DNA of 64,000 bases from JBECKS01 sp964557005 (GCA_964557005.1 CAZKYI010000001.1:248001-312000); one strand, 5' to 3'; shown: positions 51,207 to 58,610, counted from the first letter of the stretch. The notes: generated by a model from the sequence alone, not told the origin. Program-made: numbers and translations.

Positions 51207-52484
51207 TTACTTTGGTCTGAGATTCATAATGGGGAGTTCAACCAGCAAATAACAAATAATGGCAAGGAACATGGTGCCGATGATGCTACAGATAACCGCC
51301 AGCAACATGTACCAGCCAAAATAATCTCGAATATCCAGAGACAGATATTCGAGATTGGCATGCAGATTTAAAATAACAAAACCAACTGCAAGGTAGTGGA
51401 ATAAATACATGGAATACAGCAGATGCCCAAAGGGATACCAGATTCTGAAAGACATAAAGGTATTGAAGCGCTTTGCCAAAGGTGTGGGATACAAACCGCA
51501 TAACAGTAACCAGGTAACTGCCATGCAAATCAAATTACGTCGGCCTACTTGCCAGACAAAGTTGGCTTCCAGACTCATGTGAAAATCTTTGTGCAACACG
51601 GGCAGCAGGCATAACAGCAACATCGTAGCCATGCTGATAATTGTTAAGCTGTAGGCAGCTTTGCTGTCTAGAAAAGGTTGAAAATCGTCGGAGCGATAAC
51701 GATAAACGTACGCTGCAAAAATACCGCAAATAAATGCGCCATAGCGGGTATAGAGATTGTCATAAAGCACCGTGAAGTAATGCCCGAATAAACTTTGGTC
51801 GTAGACAATTTCCTTGATAGGCGTGGTGAGTAGCATGTCATCATTCACAATCACCACAACAAGAATCACAAAAGACATCACAAACAGTGCAATTAACCAA
51901 AGTATGGGGCGTGTACTTTTCAGAATAACAAACATCAGCAGTGGAGGCAGGAACAAATAAAATTGTTCTTCAACCGCCAAACTCCATGAAAAGGGCATGA
52001 AGTACTGCTCGTAATCCTGCAAGAAATTTTGCACATACAACAGGTTCATCCACACCGCCTTGGTATCCCAGGCATCTTTCTGTACTAACAAATAGACACC
52101 AATGGCCAGAAAATAGGCAGGTGTCAGCCGCATATAACGGCTGATATAAAATACCGCAGCTTTGATTCGGTGACTTTCCTGATGTTGTTTCATCAGCAGG
52201 TTGGCCATTAAAAAAGCGCTTACGACAAGGAAGCCATCAACCGCAACATCGCCGTTAAAAATCCACTGAAAATAGTAGGGTACCTGTTCAACGGTTTCGC
52301 GCCACCACGCCATGCCATAAACATATTGCAAGCCGATGAAACAATGCCCAAGCACCACCCATAAAATACCAATGCTGCGATAGCCATCGAGAAAGGCCCA
52401 GCGATCGTTGGTTCGAATAAATAAAGTGTGCAGATTTTTTTTAAGCGAATAGGCTTCTTTGAGTTGAGAGAATGTCAGTGCCAC
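51207..52484 (-). CDS. Acyltransferase-3 family membrane protein (copy 1)
   Basis: A 425-residue protein, the paralogue of the next gene: RWAFLDGYRSIGILWVVLGHC, the same WSLAVEEQFYLFLPP segment and WYPFGHLLYSMYLFHYLAVGF. About ten membrane helices are predicted, with the catalytic histidine in GHC near residue 47. It is first of the pair; a 6-base gap separates the stop from the next start, so they are on one transcript. The copies differ in loops and in the periplasmic stretch after residue 60, suggesting different acceptors or acyl donors. It lies 15 bases after the NUDIX gene and may belong to its transcript. Confidence 0.93.
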   Translation of the reverse strand: MALTFSQLKEAYSLKKNLHTLFIRTNDRWAFLDGYRSIGILWVVLGHCFIGLQYVYGMAWWRETVEQVPYYFQWIFNGDVAVDGFLVVSAFLMANLLMKQHQESHRIKAAVFYISRYMRLTPAYFLAIGVYLLVQKDAWDTKAVWMNLLYVQNFLQDYEQYFMPFSWSLAVEEQFYLFLPPLLMFVILKSTRPILWLIALFVMSFVILVVVIVNDDMLLTTPIKEIVYDQSLFGHYFTVLYDNLYTRYGAFICGIFAAYVYRYRSDDFQPFLDSKAAYSLTIISMATMLLLCLLPVLHKDFHMSLEANFVWQVGRRNLICMAVTWLLLCGLYPTPLAKRFNTFMSFRIWYPFGHLLYSMYLFHYLAVGFVILNLHANLEYLSLDIRDYFGWYMLLAVICSIIGTMFLAIICYLLVELPIMNLRPK

Positions 52485-52499
52485 GGTTTTATCTGTTTA

Positions 52500-53042
52500 T
52501 TATTGTTTTCGTTTGTAGATTATATCTTCAAGATGCAGAGGAAAATGATTTTCCTTTCTGTCCTTGAAATAATGGTTGAGGGTGTGAGTCACGGTCGGGA
52601 AGGCCAGTTGCTCCCACGGAATGTCCTTTTCTTCAAACAACGCGGTTTCGAGGCTTTCTTCCCCCGCGCTATGTTCACCGTTCACCAAATCGCATTTGAA
52701 CATGATGTAAACCTGATTGATGCGCGGCAAATTCAGAATGTTGTAGAGATGCAGATTGTCAACTTTGGCACAGGCTTCTTCCCAGGTTTCACGCATCGCA
52801 CCTTGTTCCAGCGTTTCGCCATTTTCCATAAAGCCTGCGGGTAAGGTCCAATAGCCGTGACGTGGCTCAATGGCACGTTTGCAGAGCAATACCTTGTTTT
52901 CATAAATCGGCAGGCAACCACACACAATTTTGGGATTCTCATATTGAATAAGGCCGCATTGCGTACACACCGCGCGTTCGCGATTGTCCCCGTCAGGAAT
53001 CTTTTGCCGGTTTTCTCCACCGCAATGGCCACAGAATTTCAT
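52500..53042 (-). CDS. NUDIX hydrolase with N-terminal zinc ribbon
   Basis: A 180-residue protein. The zinc ribbon FCGHCGGENRQ...AVCTQCGLIQY precedes a NUDIX domain whose box reads GFMENGETLEQGAMRETWEEACA, close to GX5EX7REUXEEXGU except that alanine replaces the last glycine. The layout is that of the ADP-ribose/NADH pyrophosphatase-like group. The start is placed at the ATG at 53042; the frame stays open 15 codons further. The substrate is unknown. It leads a leftward run of genes that includes the two acyltransferases. It diverges from the next NUDIX gene. Confidence 0.9.
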   Translation of the reverse strand: MKFCGHCGGENRQKIPDGDNRERAVCTQCGLIQYENPKIVCGCLPIYENKVLLCKRAIEPRHGYWTLPAGFMENGETLEQGAMRETWEEACAKVDNLHLYNILNLPRINQVYIMFKCDLVNGEHSAGEESLETALFEEKDIPWEQLAFPTVTHTLNHYFKDRKENHFPLHLEDIIYKRKQ

Positions 53043-53150
53043 AAGCGTACAAGGGAATGAATAAAGGGCGCGAGTGTAACATGCCAAGGTTGGTTTGTGA
53101 GGGTATGGTGTTCGCTGTTATCCTGTCGTCATCTGAAACCCCTTACTGTT

Positions 53151-53771
53151 ATGCGTCATATGTTGGAAAAACTTCGCCAAAATCTGCCTCAGTTAGAAGC
53201 GCATACGCTCGCCAGGGAAGATTTTCAGACACAACAACTCAATGCAGCGGTGCTTGCAGCATTTACGGTAGGCGCATGGGAGCCAGAGCTGATTCTGACG
53301 CGGCGCAGCCCCATCATGCGCAGCCATGCAGGTGAAGTTGCTTTTCCAGGCGGCAAGATAGAAATTCAGGACAACAGTTTGCTCGAAACCGCACTCAGGG
53401 AAAGCAGGGAAGAAATCGGTTTGCGGCCAAAAGATGTGGAGTTGATAGGGCAAATTGATGCCATGCACTCGCGTCAGGGGGTTAAGGTACAACCCATTGT
53501 GGGTTTGGTCGATGCAGGGCTTCAATTTCGCCCCAGAACCAATGAGCTGGATGCGGTGTTCAAAGTACCCGTGTCAATTTTTTATGATCCAAAAGCGCAC
53601 ACCACACATCAATTTGAAATGAACGGCAACCTGATAGAAATGCCAGCTTTCAAATTTCAGGAATTCACCATCTGGGGTTTAACAGCGGCGATGATTGTGA
53701 ACATTCTCAATCAGGTGAATGATGAAAAAATTGAACAGCCGCAAATTCGTTTTCGTACACGCGAATCCTGA
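53151..53771 (+). CDS. CoA pyrophosphatase-like NUDIX hydrolase
   Basis: A 206-residue NUDIX protein of the CoA diphosphatase group. The HAGEVAFPGGKIE segment and the box ETALRESREEIGL are seen, and SPIMRSHAGEVAFPGGK matches the NuCoA signature LLTxRSxxLRxHxGxVAFPGG. It probably cleaves CoA or acyl-CoA to phosphopantetheine and 3',5'-ADP. An internal ATG at 53160 is an alternative start; the frame also runs 18 codons upstream of 53151. No clear ribosome site is visible for either. It is followed 39 bases later by the gamma carbonic anhydrase gene on the same strand. Confidence 0.92.
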   Translation: MRHMLEKLRQNLPQLEAHTLAREDFQTQQLNAAVLAAFTVGAWEPELILTRRSPIMRSHAGEVAFPGGKIEIQDNSLLETALRESREEIGLRPKDVELIGQIDAMHSRQGVKVQPIVGLVDAGLQFRPRTNELDAVFKVPVSIFYDPKAHTTHQFEMNGNLIEMPAFKFQEFTIWGLTAAMIVNILNQVNDEKIEQPQIRFRTRES

Positions 53772-53810
53772 AATTCAACAACACAGATTTTATAAAACAA
53801 AGGTGACAAT

Positions 53811-54338
53811 ATGATTTATCAACTGGGCGATCGCAAAGTGGAAATTAAAGGCGATGATTACTGGGTGGCCGATAATGCGGTGGTGATTGGTTCTGTGGTG
53901 CTGGAGCACAATGCCAGTGTCTGGTTTAACTGTGTAGTTAGAGGCGATAGTGATTTAATTGTTATTGGCGAAGGCAGCAATGTGCAAGATGGCTCGGTGC
54001 TGCATACCGATGCGGGTTATCAATTAAAAATTGGCAAGCATTGCACCATTGGCCACAAAGTGATGCTGCATGGGTGTGAAATTGGTGATAACACCTTGAT
54101 TGGTATCAATTCAGTGATTTTAAATGGCGCAAAAATCGGCAAGAACTGTTTGATTGGTGCCAATTCCCTGATTCCCGAAGGCAAGGAAATTCCTGATGGC
54201 TCAATGGTGCTGGGTAGCCCTGGAAAAGTGGTGCGTGAACTTTCTCAAGGGCAAATACAGGTGATTGGTTTAAGCGCCATGCACTATGTGCAGAATTTCA
54301 AACGCTTTAAAAAGGAGCTCAAGCCTCAGGTGTTTTGA
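53811..54338 (+). CDS. Gamma-carbonic anhydrase family protein
   Basis: A 175-residue left-handed beta-helix protein of the YrdA/PaaY group. Hexapeptide turns run from VADNAVVIGSVVLEHNASVWFNCVVRGD to IGKNCLIGANSLIPEG. Metal-binding histidines lie in VLHTDAGY and CTIGHKVMLHGCEIG. The C-terminal helix QIQVIGLSAMHYVQNFKRF is usual. Carbonic anhydrase activity is known for some members, not all. AAAGGTGA precedes the ATG. It is probably co-transcribed with the CoA-pyrophosphatase gene. Its stop marks the left edge of the accessory island. Confidence 0.93.
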   Translation: MIYQLGDRKVEIKGDDYWVADNAVVIGSVVLEHNASVWFNCVVRGDSDLIVIGEGSNVQDGSVLHTDAGYQLKIGKHCTIGHKVMLHGCEIGDNTLIGINSVILNGAKIGKNCLIGANSLIPEGKEIPDGSMVLGSPGKVVRELSQGQIQVIGLSAMHYVQNFKRFKKELKPQVF

Positions 54339-54339
54339 T

Positions 54340-54393
54340 TTAACTAATACAAAGATTTTGTTTCAGGGTGTATCTCTAAAATGTGTTAGTTAA
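54340..54393. repeat. Inverted repeat at the left edge of the accessory island
   Basis: TTAACTAATACA (54340-54351) faces TGTGTTAGTTAA (54382-54393), 11 of 12 complementary, with a 30-base loop. It lies between the convergent carbonic anhydrase and antitoxin genes. It may be a weak terminator or an insertion-edge remnant. Confidence 0.45.
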
Positions 54394-54397
54394 TTAT

Positions 54398-54598
54398 TTA
54401 GCGGGCAAGTTGAATCAGCTCAATATCTTTTTTCAGTAAATCATTTACAAATGTTGAATAGTCTTTACTTTTCATCGCAGCCAAATGAATCAACGCAGCC
54501 TGTACTTCATCATCAAGGTAAACTGGTAAGTGGATTTTGGCATCAGGTCGATAAAAACCGCCGCGCTCACCTTTGGTAAAGTCATATTCATCACGCAT
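54398..54598 (-). CDS. Antitoxin of the BrnT pair
   Basis: A 66-residue protein, MRDEYDFTKGERGGFYRPDAK at the start, then a ribbon-helix-helix-like IHLPVYLDDEVQAALIHLAAMKSKDYSTFVNDLLKKDIELI. The DEYDFTKGxRG lead-in is characteristic of antitoxins encoded after toxins of several kinds. AAGGGTGA lies before the ATG at 54598, five bases after the toxin stop. It is expected to bind the toxin through its N-terminal part and DNA through the beta strand. The toxin-first order is the normal one for BrnT-BrnA. Confidence 0.88.
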   Translation of the reverse strand: MRDEYDFTKGERGGFYRPDAKIHLPVYLDDEVQAALIHLAAMKSKDYSTFVNDLLKKDIELIQLAR

Positions 54599-54603
54599 AG
54601 CAA

Positions 54604-54891
54604 TCACCCTTCATAAGCTTTAATTTCATTTTTGGTTGCACGACGCGCAGAAATAATCCGCACAAAAATATTCTCGTCATCTTCCTGCCAGGTATGTACT
54701 GTTACTACAATTTTTTGATTACGAACTTGTCCAATTGTTACCCATCGTTCCTCTTGATCGGTATGGTTCTCATCAAAAAGTTTAATAGCAAGCGGGTCTT
54801 GAAATACTTGCAGTGCTTCGTTAAAGCTTATGCCGTGTTTGTGCAAATTGCTGGCTGCCTTTTTAGGATCCCACTCAAAATGCAAATCCAT
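54604..54891 (-). CDS. brnT: BrnT-family toxin (RNase-like)
   Basis: A 95-residue toxin of the BrnT family, a RelE-fold ribonuclease in the characterised Brucella system. Family features are FEWDPKKAASNLHKHGISFNEALQVF, the middle EERWVTIGQ, and IFVRIISARRATKNE with the conserved arginines near the C-terminus. GGAG lies nine bases before the ATG. It precedes the antitoxin gene. An inverted repeat and a TATACT box lie upstream and are the likely operator and promoter. Confidence 0.92.
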   Translation of the reverse strand: MDLHFEWDPKKAASNLHKHGISFNEALQVFQDPLAIKLFDENHTDQEERWVTIGQVRNQKIVVTVHTWQEDDENIFVRIISARRATKNEIKAYEG

Positions 54892-54920
54892 TTTACAATT
54901 ACTCCATATGAATGCCCGTT

Positions 54921-54944
54921 GCTATATGCCCAGCAGTATATAGC
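54921..54944. promoter_or_regulatory. Candidate operator of the BrnT toxin-antitoxin pair
   Basis: GCTATAT and ATATAGC form 7-bp arms around 10 bases. On the minus strand a TATACT -10-like box (54935-54940) falls within it, 44 bases before the toxin start. Confidence 0.45.
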
Positions 54945-54990
54945 CAGCCAGCCTAAAAAATAAAGCGTGAAGGTGAGGTGTTGTAGGGGC

Positions 54991-55380
54991 TCAATCCGCG
55001 TCACCGCGAAACAATTCATCTATTTCTCTTTTCGAAGTTGTGTAGTGGGCATCGCTACGCCACTGTGATTTGTCCGCGCTAATATCAAAAAATTCAGAAA
55101 TAAGTTGGCGTCCAGCGGCAGTCATCAAGCTCTTGTCCAGATACACTAGGTACACCCCCTTATTCACGAGATAAAGCACCCTGCCACGAGGAACATCTTG
55201 GTATTCAACGCCAGAGAGTTCAGGGAAAATATTCGCCCAAGGTCTATCTAAATCCCACACGTCCGCATGGTTATCTTGGCTGTCAATAACACCAGAAACG
55301 CCCTCGACTCCAGCATCAAGGCTCACGACTTTCCCAAAAATTGTTCCTTTGAAAATCCAGAAGACACCTATCTTGGCCAT
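54991..55380 (-). CDS. Conserved cassette-like protein of unknown function
   Basis: A 129-residue cytoplasmic protein starting MAKIGVFWIFKG, followed by VDSQDNHADVWDL-like sequence, PRGRVLYLVNKGVYLVYLDKSLM and a C-terminal SQWRSDAHYTTSKREIDELF. I have seen this pattern in conserved proteins of no known function that occur in many unrelated bacteria, often as single genes. The ATG at 55380 is chosen because the pattern begins there and AGAGATGA lies upstream; the frame stays open 15 codons further. It lies in the accessory island after a gene that ends with an attC-half-like motif. Confidence 0.8.
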   Translation of the reverse strand: MAKIGVFWIFKGTIFGKVVSLDAGVEGVSGVIDSQDNHADVWDLDRPWANIFPELSGVEYQDVPRGRVLYLVNKGVYLVYLDKSLMTAAGRQLISEFFDISADKSQWRSDAHYTTSKREIDELFRGDAD

Positions 55381-55493
55381 TGTGATTTCATCTCTGGAAA
55401 AAAAGCTTTGGAAGCTTTGGGACACCCACTCTAACTACAGACGGGTTATTTTAAAGAGTGCATGTCCTGGTTTTGCGAAGCCATGAACTGGGC

Positions 55494-55509
55494 TTGAGCG
55501 ACTTGTTAG
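55494..55509 (-). repeat. 16-bp motif shared with 17457-17472 (attC-half-like)
   Basis: The minus strand reads CTAACAAGTCGCTCAA and begins within the stop codon of the nuclease-like gene (TAA of CCTAACAAG). That matches the left half of integron attC sites in form and in position after a stop codon, but no complementary right half is seen before the next gene. Confidence 0.5.
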
Positions 55510-56414
55510 GTTCGTTTTGTAATTAGCCAATTTATTAACCCTGTATGTATTACTAGTTCTGAAATTTTTGAAACATCTAATAAATGAATAGACGGATCTG
55601 CTTCAATCTGTTGAATATCTCCAGCACAAGTATGAAATGCCATATACATTTCATTGTATTGTTCGTGCGACTTATATGCCTCAATACATGCTTTAATTTC
55701 TGCGATATTTGTTGATGATTTTATTTGAACAAATGCTTTCCTATTGGTTATTGGCGAGTATAAATCCAGGTCTATGTCCTTTTCAGTTTTTCCAAGAACG
55801 GAAACCCTTTGCCACCCTGACTTTGCAAATATCAGATCTAGAAGCAACTCAAAGTCTTTCCACCAAAGGCCATTAATCAATTCTACCAATGAAACTTTAA
55901 GGCGCTGAAGATTTTCTTGCGCTTCTTTTGCCTCTGGCTGAACATCTCCATGTATTTTTCTTAACACATATTCTGGGAGATTTATGCTGCAAATAGTGCC
56001 ACGAAAACCTTGAACCTGAGTTACTCTACCATCAATATTCTCAATGGTGAGGCTGTTTCCTTTGGTATCATTGCAACTCCAGCTTCCTATGACATTTCTA
56101 ATTCTTGTACCATCTTCAAGCTCTATGACTTGTCGATGAGCGCGACACCAGTACATTTTTCTTCGATAAAAAGTTATCCAAATATCATTCTCTGACAATT
56201 CATAAAAATCTTTTATCTGATTTACATCTCTTGATGCTGTACCTTCATTTCCCCTGCGATACTCTAACCAGAGTTTCCAGACTTTATCCCATTCCCCTGC
56301 CAGGCTTTCGGTATGCAGAGGGCTCTCATAGCCAAGCCGAATTGTTCCATCAGTTTCAATACACGATTGCTCCCAAGCACCACTATTTCCAAGTTTTATG
56401 TAGCGGATTTGCAC
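55506..56414 (-). CDS. PD-(D/E)XK nuclease-like protein, possible restriction enzyme
   Basis: A 302-residue cytoplasmic protein. The C-terminal part (about 175-300) has the Mrr/restriction-endonuclease layout: WWKDFELLLDLIFAKSGWQRVSVLGKTEKDIDLDLY followed by RKAFVQIKSS, where the aspartates and the Q-I-K fit the PD-(D/E)XK site (the acidic residue before K is replaced by Q as in many Mrr enzymes). The N-terminal part (about 1-150) contains ENDIWITFYRRKMYWCRA, which resembles PUA/EVE-like modules that read modified bases. This suggests a type IV-like restriction factor against phage, but there is no methylase or partner gene. It stands in the accessory island; the base use looks more A+T-rich than the flanks. 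Confidence 0.75.
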   Translation of the reverse strand: MQIRYIKLGNSGAWEQSCIETDGTIRLGYESPLHTESLAGEWDKVWKLWLEYRRGNEGTASRDVNQIKDFYELSENDIWITFYRRKMYWCRAHRQVIELEDGTRIRNVIGSWSCNDTKGNSLTIENIDGRVTQVQGFRGTICSINLPEYVLRKIHGDVQPEAKEAQENLQRLKVSLVELINGLWWKDFELLLDLIFAKSGWQRVSVLGKTEKDIDLDLYSPITNRKAFVQIKSSTNIAEIKACIEAYKSHEQYNEMYMAFHTCAGDIQQIEADPSIHLLDVSKISELVIHTGLINWLITKRT

Positions 56415-56490
56415 GATAACCTCCAGAAAAGTTAACAGTTTATTCTATTGCAGTTGTAGCAGAATTTTTTTTTATTTTTGAATTCATACG

Positions 56491-56574
56491 TCAACTTTTA
56501 TCACTCATGCCATTGTGCTCATGTTTCTTTTCTCTGTCTTGTCGTTGTTCTGATTCATCAATCATGTCGTTCAT
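56491..56574 (-). CDS. Possible 27-codon charged peptide
   Basis: ATG at 56574 follows AGGA, which overlaps the TAG stop of the preceding small-protein gene (TTTAGGAAAAAAAATG). The product would be 27 residues, very hydrophilic, with a run ESEQRQDREKKHEH. Length and composition give little proof; coupling to the upstream stop codon is the main reason to list it. Confidence 0.35.
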   Translation of the reverse strand: MNDMIDESEQRQDREKKHEHNGMSDKS

Positions 56575-56583
56575 TTTTTTTTC

Positions 56584-56775
56584 CTAAAGCAGAGTTGTTA
56601 ACAAGTTGCCTGTGCCAACAGAAAACCCTCTTGCGTCTTTAGTTTTATTTGTCTTAGGGTCGTAAGTACCCTTTTTAAACCCACGAGGATCTTTAATTGT
56701 TTGAATACCTCTGCTATCAGTAGAAATCTTTCCGATAGTAAAACCCCTCTTATCTTTTAAAACTTGGTCTGCCAT
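56584..56775 (-). CDS. Small KDxRGF-repeat protein (beta-flower-like)
   Basis: A 63-residue protein with the repeats KDKRGFTIG, TDSRGIQTI, KDPRGFKKG and KDARGFSVG, about 15 residues apart. AAAGGAG lies eight bases before the ATG. Such glycine/aspartate turns with one strand each recall small five-fold 'beta-flower' proteins, which is my inference from the pattern. There is no signal peptide. It lies between the nuclease-like gene and a two-TM protein gene, all leftward. Function unknown. Confidence 0.72.
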   Translation of the reverse strand: MADQVLKDKRGFTIGKISTDSRGIQTIKDPRGFKKGTYDPKTNKTKDARGFSVGTGNLLTTLL

Positions 56776-56840
56776 TTTCAATACTCCTTTAATTTAGAAT
56801 TTTTCTTATATTCTGTATCGATTTTTTGGGGATTAAAATA

Positions 56841-57545
56841 TTATTTTCTAGTGTTTCTTTCAATTTGAACTAATAAAACAATTAAAGTAAAAAATACAAA
56901 AGACATAAATGCACCTGCGGCAACACCTGCTGTGGCAATTGAAGAAGCCTTTTGAGATTGCGTTTGAAGTTTTTCATTATTTATTCTTTGCAATTCTTTT
57001 GAAAACTCAGAAATATAAGCTTCAATAAACCAAGGAATAAAGTCGGTTGCCCAGTGTACATATTTTTCATCTTCTGGTTTTAACTTTGCTATTTCTTCTC
57101 CCTCTTTATTCAAATCGCTAGCCGCATCATCTAGCTCTTTAAGAAATATTAAATAATCTTCTCTATTCATTATTTCAGAAAAATTCTTGGCTAAGTAGCC
57201 TTGAAGGCCTTCAGGGTTGACACTTTGTTGGTTTGTCAATGAAGCAAACTCATTAAATGATTTTGTTATATTTTTTAGTAACTGATTTCGCTTTTTTAAA
57301 TAATCTTCATCTTCTTTTGAATTTCCACTTTCATTTTTAGAATTTGATAATGACTCAGCTTGATCCGCATTATCATTTCTATTATAAAAATCTCTGAATG
57401 ATAGTTCAGGATAGCGAATATCTTCATTTGCTGATGAAAAAAAATCATCTCCAGCTTTAAATCCTAGTATTATTGCCAATACTAAAGCTAAGCTAGCTAT
57501 TATCAGGCTAAACCCACCTACGATTTTAAAAAAACTATTTTTCAT
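56841..57545 (-). CDS. Two-TM envelope protein of unknown function
   Basis: A 234-residue protein with membrane helices at about 8-30 and 203-227, and a long acidic helical region between (periplasmic in the most likely orientation, since both ends are basic and short). The segment has LKKRNQLLKNITKSFNEFASL and EGEEIAKLKPEDEKYVHW, likely coiled coil. The topology recalls small sensor or effector membrane proteins but no family is recognised. It leads the leftward group with the KDxRGF-repeat gene 65 bases downstream. The region is visibly A+T-rich. Confidence 0.78.
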   Translation of the reverse strand: MKNSFFKIVGGFSLIIASLALVLAIILGFKAGDDFFSSANEDIRYPELSFRDFYNRNDNADQAESLSNSKNESGNSKEDEDYLKKRNQLLKNITKSFNEFASLTNQQSVNPEGLQGYLAKNFSEIMNREDYLIFLKELDDAASDLNKEGEEIAKLKPEDEKYVHWATDFIPWFIEAYISEFSKELQRINNEKLQTQSQKASSIATAGVAAGAFMSFVFFTLIVLLVQIERNTRK

Positions 57546-57718
57546 ATTTTTCTCCTAATTTCGCACATCTTTAATAATTATCTGCGGTATGGGGAATAAA
57601 CGGCCAACTGTTTACTCCGTTGCACTTGCAACATAACTTTTGTTTTTTCATTTATTAACCAGCATCAGGATTACTGACATAACCTGATAAAGGTTAGTTA
57701 GCCCAAGTTTTTGAGCAA

Positions 57719-57764
57719 TGTACCAATTTTGGGTACGTTGCCCCATGTACCCAAAATTGGTACA
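57719..57764. promoter_or_regulatory. Perfect 18-bp inverted repeat overlapping a start codon
   Basis: TGTACCAATTTTGGGTAC (57719-57736) is repeated in perfect reverse complement at 57747-57764, ten bases apart. Each arm is itself a near-palindrome with GTACC half-sites at both ends. The last base is the A of the Xre gene's ATG. No T run follows, so it is an operator rather than a terminator. Confidence 0.8.
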
Positions 57765-58000
57765 TGACTTACAGTATCAACAGCGAAGAAATGCGAGCCC
57801 TTCAAATCTGGTTGTTAAAAGGCAGGGAAGAAAAAGGACTTACCATGAGAGAACTCGCTGAAAAACTTCAAAAGCCACACAGCTTTGTGCAGAAAGTTGA
57901 GTCTGGAGAGAGACGTTTGGATGTTGTGGAATATGTTTGGTATTGCGCTGCGCTGGAACTGAATCCTAAAGCAGGTATTGACCGTATAATAAAAGCCTAG
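57764..58000 (+). CDS. Xre-family regulator with operator at its start codon
   Basis: A 78-residue HTH protein: EEKGLTMRELAEKLQKPHSFVQKVESGERRLD is the Xre fold, followed by LDVVEYVWYCAALELNP. The ATG at 57764 begins inside a perfect inverted repeat, so no Shine-Dalgarno sequence is possible there; the message may be leaderless, or translation may start at the ATG at 57791 after a weak GAAG. Bound repressor would block its own transcription start. It precedes the antitoxin-toxin pair by 76 bases on the same strand but that pair has its own promoter. Confidence 0.88.
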   Translation: MTYSINSEEMRALQIWLLKGREEKGLTMRELAEKLQKPHSFVQKVESGERRLDVVEYVWYCAALELNPKAGIDRIIKA

Positions 58001-58042
58001 CCTGATGTGGCAGCAACTACTCAATTTAAAAAGTGTGTTATA

Positions 58043-58050
58043 GTGTACAC
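58043..58050. promoter_or_regulatory. GTGTACAC palindrome before the RHH-ParE pair
   Basis: An 8-bp palindrome in the 76-base gap upstream of the antitoxin gene, within TAGTGTACACACC. A TTATAG -10-like box lies just before it. Ribbon-helix-helix antitoxins often bind such sites. Confidence 0.4.
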
Positions 58051-58076
58051 ACCTGAACACAAATGAGGTGACACTT

Positions 58077-58319
58077 ATGTCTACAACAATGACCATTCGC
58101 CTGGAGCCTGAACTTAAAGACCGTCTGGATGGGCTTGCTGAAGCCACGCATCGCTCGAAATCATTTCTGGCTGCCGAGGCTATTCGTGAATTTATTGATC
58201 TGAATGAATGGCAAATACAAGAGATTAAAAGTGCCATAAAAGAAGCGGATAATGGTGACTTTGCCACAGACAAAGACCTTAAAAAAACCTTACGCAAATG
58301 GGGTGTAAATGCAGATTAA
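58077..58319 (+). CDS. Ribbon-helix-helix antitoxin
   Basis: An 80-residue CopG/ParD-like protein: TMTIRLEPELKDRLDGLAEATHRSKSFLAAEAIREFIDLNEWQ, then an acidic helical tail that should wrap the toxin. GAGGTG lies before the ATG at 58077. Its 3' end overlaps the toxin start by 11 bases, the normal antitoxin-first arrangement. It should repress its own promoter together with the toxin. Confidence 0.93.
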   Translation: MSTTMTIRLEPELKDRLDGLAEATHRSKSFLAAEAIREFIDLNEWQIQEIKSAIKEADNGDFATDKDLKKTLRKWGVNAD

Positions 58320-58599
58320 GTGGCTTGCCAAGGCACTTGAAAATTTGAATGACGAAGCGGAATACATTGCCAGAGACAATCCTGCGGCTGCTCAATTAGT
58401 TGTTCAAAGAATTACTGACGCTATTAACCTGTTAGCCGATAACCCCAATCTTGGCCATGTCGGTCGCATACACGGGACGCGCGAACTTGTTGTTCCTGAT
58501 AGCCGTTACATCGTTCCTTATCGTGTCAGACCACAATTAAAGCAGATTGAAATTCTTCGTGTTTTCCACACTTCACGCTTACCGCCACAGCGTTGGTAG
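58309..58599 (+). CDS. RelE/ParE-family toxin
   Basis: A 96-residue toxin. The fold is seen in MQIKWLAKALENLNDEAEYIARDNPAAAQLVVQRI, then GRIHGTRELVVPDSRYIVPYRV and a C-terminal IEILRVFHTSRLPP. ParE relatives poison DNA gyrase, RelE relatives cut mRNA on the ribosome; the LRVFHTSR ending is found in ParE-like members, and the lack of the basic catalytic residues of RelE agrees. The 11-base overlap with the antitoxin gene shows one operon. It is the last gene of the island, before the CcsA-like gene. Confidence 0.93.
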   Translation: MQIKWLAKALENLNDEAEYIARDNPAAAQLVVQRITDAINLLADNPNLGHVGRIHGTRELVVPDSRYIVPYRVRPQLKQIEILRVFHTSRLPPQRW

Positions 58600-58610
58600 C
58601 TTTATTTCAA

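Noticed and set aside
55430..55510. Complete integron attC site
   Set aside because: Only the left half fits; the GTTAGAG further on does not match the required right-hand core.
57719..57764. Terminator reading of the 18-bp inverted repeat
   Set aside because: No T run on either side, and it overlaps a start codon.
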